Assembly: GCA_041691815.1 (NCBI GenBank)
Contig: JBEPTZ010000009.1
Coordinates: 1-64,000 of the forward strand
Direction: 5' to 3'
Length of the DNA stretch: 64,000 nt
DNA from: 70-18 sp041691815
GTDB taxonomy: Bacteria; Pseudomonadota; Alphaproteobacteria; Acetobacterales; Acetobacteraceae
The notes beneath the pieces were generated by a model. The model saw nothing but the letters and a program-made list of their open reading frames with translations, ran no database searches and was not told the origin of the DNA. Shown one piece after another: positions 59,143 through 64,000 of the stretch. Each line of letters begins with the position of its first letter. Position 1 is the stretch's first letter. Position numbers and translations under genes: made by a program.

Positions 59143-59586
59143 ATGGCCTATTGGCTGGTCAAATCCGAACCCGACGCCTTCAGCTGGGACCAGCAGGTGG
59201 CGAACCGCGTCGAACCCTGGACCGGGGTGCGCAACTTCATGGCCCGCAACAACCTGCGCGCCATGCAGAAGGGCGACCGCGCCTTCTTCTACCACTCCAA
59301 TGTCGGCAAGGAGATCGTCGGCGTGGTGGAGGTGGCGCGCGAAGCCTACCCCGACCCGACGGTGGAACCTGGCGAGAAGGGCGAGTGGTCGTGCGTCGAC
59401 ATGCGCGCCATCGCGCCGATGCCCCGGCCGGTGACGCTGGCCGAACTGAAGGCCGACCCCGCATTCGCCGAGTTGCCATTGATCCGCCAGTCGCGGCTGT
59501 CGGTGATGCCGATTTCCGATGCGTTCTGGGCGGCGATCTGCGCGCTGGGCGGGTGGGTGGAGCCGAAGCGGAAGAAAGCGAAGTAA
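59143..59586 (+). CDS. EVE domain-containing protein
   Basis: The 147-residue EVE/PUA-like protein opens with the family signature AYWLVKSEPDAFSWDQ. GVRNFMARNNLRAMQKGDRA, then FFYHSNVGKEIVGVVEVA and a C-terminal LIRQSRLSVMPISDAFW complete it. EVE domains recognise modified bases in nucleic acids; stand-alone bacterial EVE proteins are conserved but of unclear role. It starts at ATG 59143, divergent from ccmC; a family A repeat begins three bases after the stop. Confidence 0.92.
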   Translation: MAYWLVKSEPDAFSWDQQVANRVEPWTGVRNFMARNNLRAMQKGDRAFFYHSNVGKEIVGVVEVAREAYPDPTVEPGEKGEWSCVDMRAIAPMPRPVTLAELKADPAFAELPLIRQSRLSVMPISDAFWAAICALGGWVEPKRKKAK

Positions 59587-59588
59587 GT

Positions 59589-59707
59589 CTTCTTTGTTTG
59601 AAAACAAAGAAGCAAAAAAACTTCATCCCCTGGAGACGCCGCTGCAGAGGCATCCCCGCTGCTGCAAGGCGGAAGGGTTTTTTGCTTCTTTTTTGCAAAA
59701 AAGAAGC
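59589..59707. repeat. palindromic element family A, complete copy
   Basis: The left hairpin CTTCTTTGTTTGAAAACAAA continues to GAAG (59589-59612); the right hairpin is GCTTCTTTTTTGCAAAAAAG then AAGC (59684-59707). The body has ATCCCCTGGAGACG and CTGCTGCAAGGCGGAAGGG. It separates the EVE gene from the Rieske protein gene, both on the plus strand. Confidence 0.8.
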
Positions 59708-59724
59708 CGTCCCTGGAGATCCTG

Positions 59725-60048
59725 ATGCCCTGGCGAGCCTTATGCCGTCTTGACGACCTCCCAGAAGGCGAATCCCGCGGCTTCACCGGCCTGTTCGCGG
59801 TGCGGCGTGGCGAGGCGGTGCATGTCTATGTGAATAGCTGCCCGCATATCGGCCTGCCGCTCGATTGGGCGCCGGATCGATTCTTGACCACCGACCGCCG
59901 GCACATCATCTGTTCCTCACATGGTGCGGAGTTCGATATCGCAACGGGCCAGTGCCTGCGCGGCCCGTGTCTTGGCGATTGCCTGGAAGCGGTTATGATC
60001 TGCATCGAAGACGGCGTCCTCCTCGTGCCCGAGGATGCCGGATTATAG
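59725..60048 (+). CDS. Rieske [2Fe-2S] protein
   Basis: The 107-residue soluble ferredoxin-like Rieske protein has cluster ligands in CPHIGLPLDW (residues about 39-48) and CSSHGAEFD (about 63-71), i.e. two Cys and two His. No transmembrane helix is present. It resembles stand-alone Rieske subunits (NirD-like or dioxygenase ferredoxins). The redox partner is not encoded beside it. It precedes acs by 31 bases on the same strand. Confidence 0.88.
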   Translation: MPWRALCRLDDLPEGESRGFTGLFAVRRGEAVHVYVNSCPHIGLPLDWAPDRFLTTDRRHIICSSHGAEFDIATGQCLRGPCLGDCLEAVMICIEDGVLLVPEDAGL

Positions 60049-60079
60049 CCGTGCGGGTGCCAAATACGGGAGCAAACAG

Positions 60080-62024
<1,945 letters not shown>

Positions 62025-62032
<8 letters not shown>

Positions 62033-63623
62033 TCCGGCCGCGGCGCCCGGCCGCAGCATCTTCTGGTGGGTTGTCGGCCCGCTGCTCGTGCTGTTGCTGG
62101 TGCCGTTCCTGGCGACCGAGATCCCGCCGGTCGTCGACTACCCGAACCACCTGGCGCGTGCCTATTTTCTGGCACGCGGCCAGGCCGATCCGGTGTTGTC
62201 GCGCATGCTGGCGGCGCACTGGACGATTCTGCCCAACCTGGCCAGTGACCTGCTACTGGTGCCGCTGCTCGGCGTGCTGCCTGTCTACCTCGCCGGCCGG
62301 ATCGTGCTCGCCGCCGCCATGCTGGCGCCGCTGCTCGGCGGCATGGCCTATAGCAGGGCGCTGTTCGGCCGCACCTGCCACTGGGCGTTGGCGAGTACGT
62401 TGATCGCCTTTAATTTTGCCTTCCTGCTCGGCCTGATGAATTTCCTGTTCGGCATCGGTGCCGCCTTCGTGGTGGCGGCGATCTGGTTGCGCTGGCGGGA
62501 AACCTGTCCGCGCCGCGCCGTGCTCGCAGCGACGCTCGGTGCGGTGGTGGTGTTCTTCTGCCACATCTCCGCCCTGGCGCTGGTTGGTGTGCTGATCGCC
62601 GCCTACGAGGCGGCCCGGCTCGCCGAACCGGCCGGCCGCCGACACCTGTTCCGCCGTGCTACGGCGGTGCTGTGCGTGTTTGCGCCTGTCGTGCTGCTGT
62701 ACTCGCTCTCGCTGGTCGCCGGAGAAGGCGGCCCGCTGCGGTGGTTCCCGCCGGGCAGCAAGCTGTTGCTGGCGGCCACCCCCTTTGTGACCCGCGACTA
62801 TATCGACGGCATAATCCTGCTGGTGGTGCTGATCGGGTTCATGATCATCGCCATCGAGCGTCGCTGGTTGCTGGTGCCACGCAGCACGATCATCGCGGCG
62901 GCGGTGCTGCTGCTGCTGTATATTGTCGCCCCGGACACCTACAAGGGCGGCGCCCTGGTCGATCTGCGGCTGCTCACCATGCTCGCCTATCTGCTGTTCG
63001 CCGGTGTCGCCGAGCCCGCCACCCTGTCCCGCCGTGGCCTGCTGTGGGCGGCGGTGCTGGTGGTGGTGGTGGTTGGCGGGCGCACCGGGGCGCTGGCCCA
63101 GGTCTGGAGCCAGCAGAGCGCCATCGTCGCCGAAATGCGGCAGACCATCGCCCCGATCGTGCCCGGCAGCCGGGTTCTCGTAACCGTGGTCACCGCCCAG
63201 GACGCCCCGGCCTATTGGCGCGATGTGGCGCCGGTGCAGTTCATCGAGGGCGGCGTTGAAACCGAAAAGCACCTGCCGGCGCTGGTGCTGCTGGAGCGCC
63301 ACTCGCTCTGGCCGTTGGTGTTTGCCTCCCCCTCGCAGCAACCCATGGTGGTGCGTCGGGCATATCGCGCCAGTGTCGCGCCACGGTCGCTGGCGCTCGT
63401 GCCAGACTACATGCTGCTGCGCGAGGGCCACCTGACGCGCGCGGACCAGGACGCCTACCCGTATCTGGTGCAGTGGCGGGCGAAATTCGACTATGTGCTG
63501 GTGATGCAGGCCGGCGGCATGCCCGACCCCGCCAAATTCCTGCCCAACCAGCTGACGCTGCTGCAAGCCACCCCCATCGCGGCGTTGTTCCAGGTGCAGC
63601 CGATGGCATTGGCGACGCCGTAG
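62025..63623 (+). CDS. polytopic membrane protein, paralogue of the one at 30345
   Basis: A 532-residue protein with about ten hydrophobic segments. It starts at a TTG that overlaps the acs stop; no ATG is near the expected N-terminus. Motifs VVDYPNHLARAYFLARGQA, LAAHWTILPNLASDLLLVP, FAFLLGLMNFLFGIGAAFVV and VVVFFCHISALALVGVL repeat in order those of the protein at 30345-31889. The soluble C-terminus (residues about 390-532) differs more. This family is likely involved in cell-envelope or polysaccharide processes, but I see no catalytic signature. Confidence 0.72.
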
Positions 63624-63654
63624 CCCAACCCGGTGCGCGATATCCTGCGCCTGG

Positions 63655-63999
63655 CTACCGCAGTCTGCTGGGCCAGCCGACCCGCACCAGTGACTGGTCG
63701 GGGTCGGAGAGGCTGAATTCGTACATGCCCCAGGGTTTGTCTTCCGGCCCGCCTGATTCCAGCGTCCCGCCGGGAAACCGCGCCGCCAGCGCGTCGACCT
63801 CCTCGGCCCGCAGATACAGCGCGAACGGGTTGCGCCCCGGCACCAACCAGCCTGCCACGGCCTGCGTCAGGTGAAGCTCGCCGCCCCGGCCGTTCGAAAG
63901 GATCAGGTACTCCGCCGCGCCGCCCGGCTGCCGCACGAAGCCGAGCCGCGCATAGAACCGCTCGGACGCCGCCAGGTCATTGCACGGCAGGATCGCCAC
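63655..63999 (-). CDS. VOC-family (glyoxalase/bleomycin-resistance-like) protein, cut at window end
   Basis: 115 residues are visible, beginning MAILPCNDLAASERFYARLG when read from a GTG at the edge. FALYLRAEEVDALAARF and MYEFSLSDPDQSLVRVGWP complete one vicinal-oxygen-chelate module (betaalphabetabetabeta). Similar proteins bind and inactivate bleomycin or act as metal-dependent dioxygenases or lyases; which applies is unknown. The true start may lie outside the window. Confidence 0.8.
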   Translation of the reverse strand: MAILPCNDLAASERFYARLGFVRQPGGAAEYLILSNGRGGELHLTQAVAGWLVPGRNPFALYLRAEEVDALAARFPGGTLESGGPEDKPWGMYEFSLSDPDQSLVRVGWPSRLR

Positions 64000-64000
64000 C

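Overview
This is high-GC chromosomal DNA from an alphaproteobacterium, most likely a member of the Acetobacteraceae (Rhodospirillales). The lineage call is an inference. It rests on the even GC-rich codon use, the System I cytochrome c maturation (ccm) operon, the Hint-domain secreted protein of a kind common in that family, the rpe / heparinase II/III / purH neighbourhood, and the PEP-CTERM protein with its acyltransferase. No ribosomal RNA or other taxonomic marker lies in the window.

Positions 1-25.66 kb form a genomic island abutting the 3' end of a tRNA-Ser(GGA) gene (25665-25754, minus strand). The left part (1-6.2 kb) is prophage-like debris: a DNA methyltransferase, an IS1-type transposase without visible IS ends, small regulatory or KGG proteins, four overlapping phage-type genes including a KilAC-domain protein, a truncated gene fused to an hsdR remnant, and a 60-codon relic of a Zorya zorD gene. 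The centre (6.6-23.6 kb) is an anti-phage defence block. It holds a two-gene Druantia type III-like operon on the plus strand (druH, then druE, which has a single-base frameshift in a G run, then a small in-frame ORF). Facing it on the minus strand is a complete four-gene Zorya type I operon (zorA-zorB-zorC-zorD). An unrecognised 340-residue gene is transcribed divergently from zorA. Before the tRNA lies a second copy of the HTH protein found at 4.6 kb, so two paralogues bracket the defence cargo. The other end of the island, and any integrase, are outside the window.

From 25.85 kb to the right end the DNA is ordinary core genome. In order it holds: copper handling (copC/copD); a thioesterase, an SDR protein and a metallo-hydrolase; a polytopic membrane protein; a D-amino-acid dehydrogenase-type flavoprotein; a TIM-barrel isomerase; an FNT channel; rpe, heparinase-like, glycosyltransferase and purH; a MarR regulator divergent from a carboxymuconolactone decarboxylase and an FMN reductase; an alpha/beta hydrolase; a PEP-CTERM protein with its associated acyltransferase; a large Hint protein and a glycosyltransferase; chrA; an aromatic amino-acid operon (chorismate mutase, hisC-type aminotransferase, tyrA); the ccmC-D-E-F-G-H-I operon; an EVE protein; a Rieske protein; acetyl-CoA synthetase; a second membrane protein paralogous to the one at 30.3 kb; and a VOC-family gene cut by the window edge.

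Two families of dispersed palindromic elements occur in the core part. Family A has paired T-rich hairpins around a roughly 75-bp body (53.6, 57.4 and 59.6 kb, plus a half copy at 29.3 kb). Family B has one long hairpin (33.2 and 35.2 kb). One family A copy sits inside the ccm operon, between ccmE and ccmF.
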